Below are positions 63,385 through 64,000 of a stretch of DNA of 64,000 nt, in pieces. Position numbers and translations under genes: made by a program. The DNA comes from Macrobrachium rosenbergii (Eukaryota; Arthropoda; Malacostraca; Decapoda; Palaemonidae): assembly GCF_040412425.1 (NCBI RefSeq), contig NC_089789.1, positions 42,461,106 to 42,525,105 on the forward strand, in the 5' to 3' direction. The notes under the pieces are model-generated. The model saw only the letters and a program-made list of their open reading frames with translations, searched no databases and was not told the origin of the DNA. Within the stretch, counting starts at the first letter, position 1. The number at the start of each line of letters is the position of its first letter.

Positions 63385-64000
63385 TTGCTTTATTATCTTT
63401 CCAGTTTTACAAACTATACAGCTAAATACACAGCATAGTTAAAAGTGGTCTCCTGTACTCAGTCTTGACAAAATCACTAGCAATATTCAAGTGTCATAGT
63501 GAAACAAAACATTGCCCAGTTCTCATCAAACCTCATCCACTAGGCTCTAAAGTTTGATTAAGATTACAAGGAAATTTAAGTTTCCAGGACGTGGACAAGA
63601 TTTACGAGCGAGAGAAATTAAAGACCGATTATTTATGCACTTTACCAACTGTCAGAGTGAATAATTCAGGAAAAGCTCAAGTGGACTTTAAGTTATAAAA
63701 CTACTATAAAGTCTAAATGCACCTCAAAACTATAATCTTGGATTTCACAGCTGATGAATAATCTAATAAATCCTCCATTATCAGTGGACAGTCAAAATTA
63801 CACGGATTCAACATCTTTGGTACTTAAGTAAACGCATCTGTTGCCATGCCAAATTAGAATTTCTTGAAGTTACTGAAAATTCAGTTGTACACATCTGGGA
63901 GCAAGAAGGTTTATCTAAAAACTTCAAGCATCCAGGACTGAAAAGGGCTGGCTTAAGAAGCGCGCATGCGCTCTTTATATCATGAAAGACTGAATTACTG
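63385..64000. other. Unique DNA to window end
   Basis: No gene or repeat recognised. Confidence 0.5.

Overview
The window looks like nuclear DNA from a decapod crustacean, most likely a penaeid shrimp. Two things point there. First, microsatellites are extremely dense and long ((CT)n, (AT)n, (AAT/TTA)n, many 60-160 bp), as is known for penaeid genomes. Second, the one recognisable gene encodes B-type allatostatin / myoinhibitory peptides (AST-B/MIP, W-x6-W-amide) of decapod type, such as [26 protein letters not shown] and NTDWSQFRGSW-GKR. Species assignment is inference.

3.28-19.1 kb (+ strand): the 3' part of an AST-B prepropeptide gene. Ten exons (called A-J here) can be placed: 3284-3370, 4250-4321, 4769-4840, 8209-8277 (or 8283), 8784-8848, 10276-10353, 13656-13733, 14283-14537, 15445-15552 and 18628-18662 with the stop. 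Reading phases join correctly except at three places. The donor of exon D is non-consensus. Exons E and H are each exactly 7 nt shorter than phase requires, and both lack the Trp-Gly-Lys-Arg amidation/cleavage site. The signal-peptide exon is not in the window and probably lies upstream. Exons A-F carry essentially one peptide each, and several peptides are split across introns between the two tryptophans. The introns are packed with microsatellites, minisatellites and one copy of a dispersed structured element.

19.1-46.9 kb: no protein-coding gene that I can support. It holds three more copies of the ~370-415 bp multi-hairpin dispersed element (all four in the window are in the same orientation), tRNA-derived SINE-like remnants, several minisatellites (25, 40, 49 and 67 bp units), an interstitial (CCTAA)n = (TTAGG)n telomere-type tract at 32.0-32.25 kb, a 135-bp foldback at 30.54 kb and dozens of microsatellites.

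46.9-54.6 kb: AT-rich, mostly unique sequence with a few very long (CT)n and one (AAT)n tract. No convincing exon.

54.6-64.0 kb: a stretch with no long microsatellite. Two ~0.5 kb arms at 55.39-55.95 and 62.82-63.37 kb are inverted copies of each other. They enclose a large ~30-36 bp minisatellite whose units carry a small perfect hairpin, homogeneous in the core and degenerate at the edges. No transposase or other long credible ORF is seen between the arms.

All long open frames outside the AST-B exons are translations of simple or tandem repeats and were not annotated as genes.
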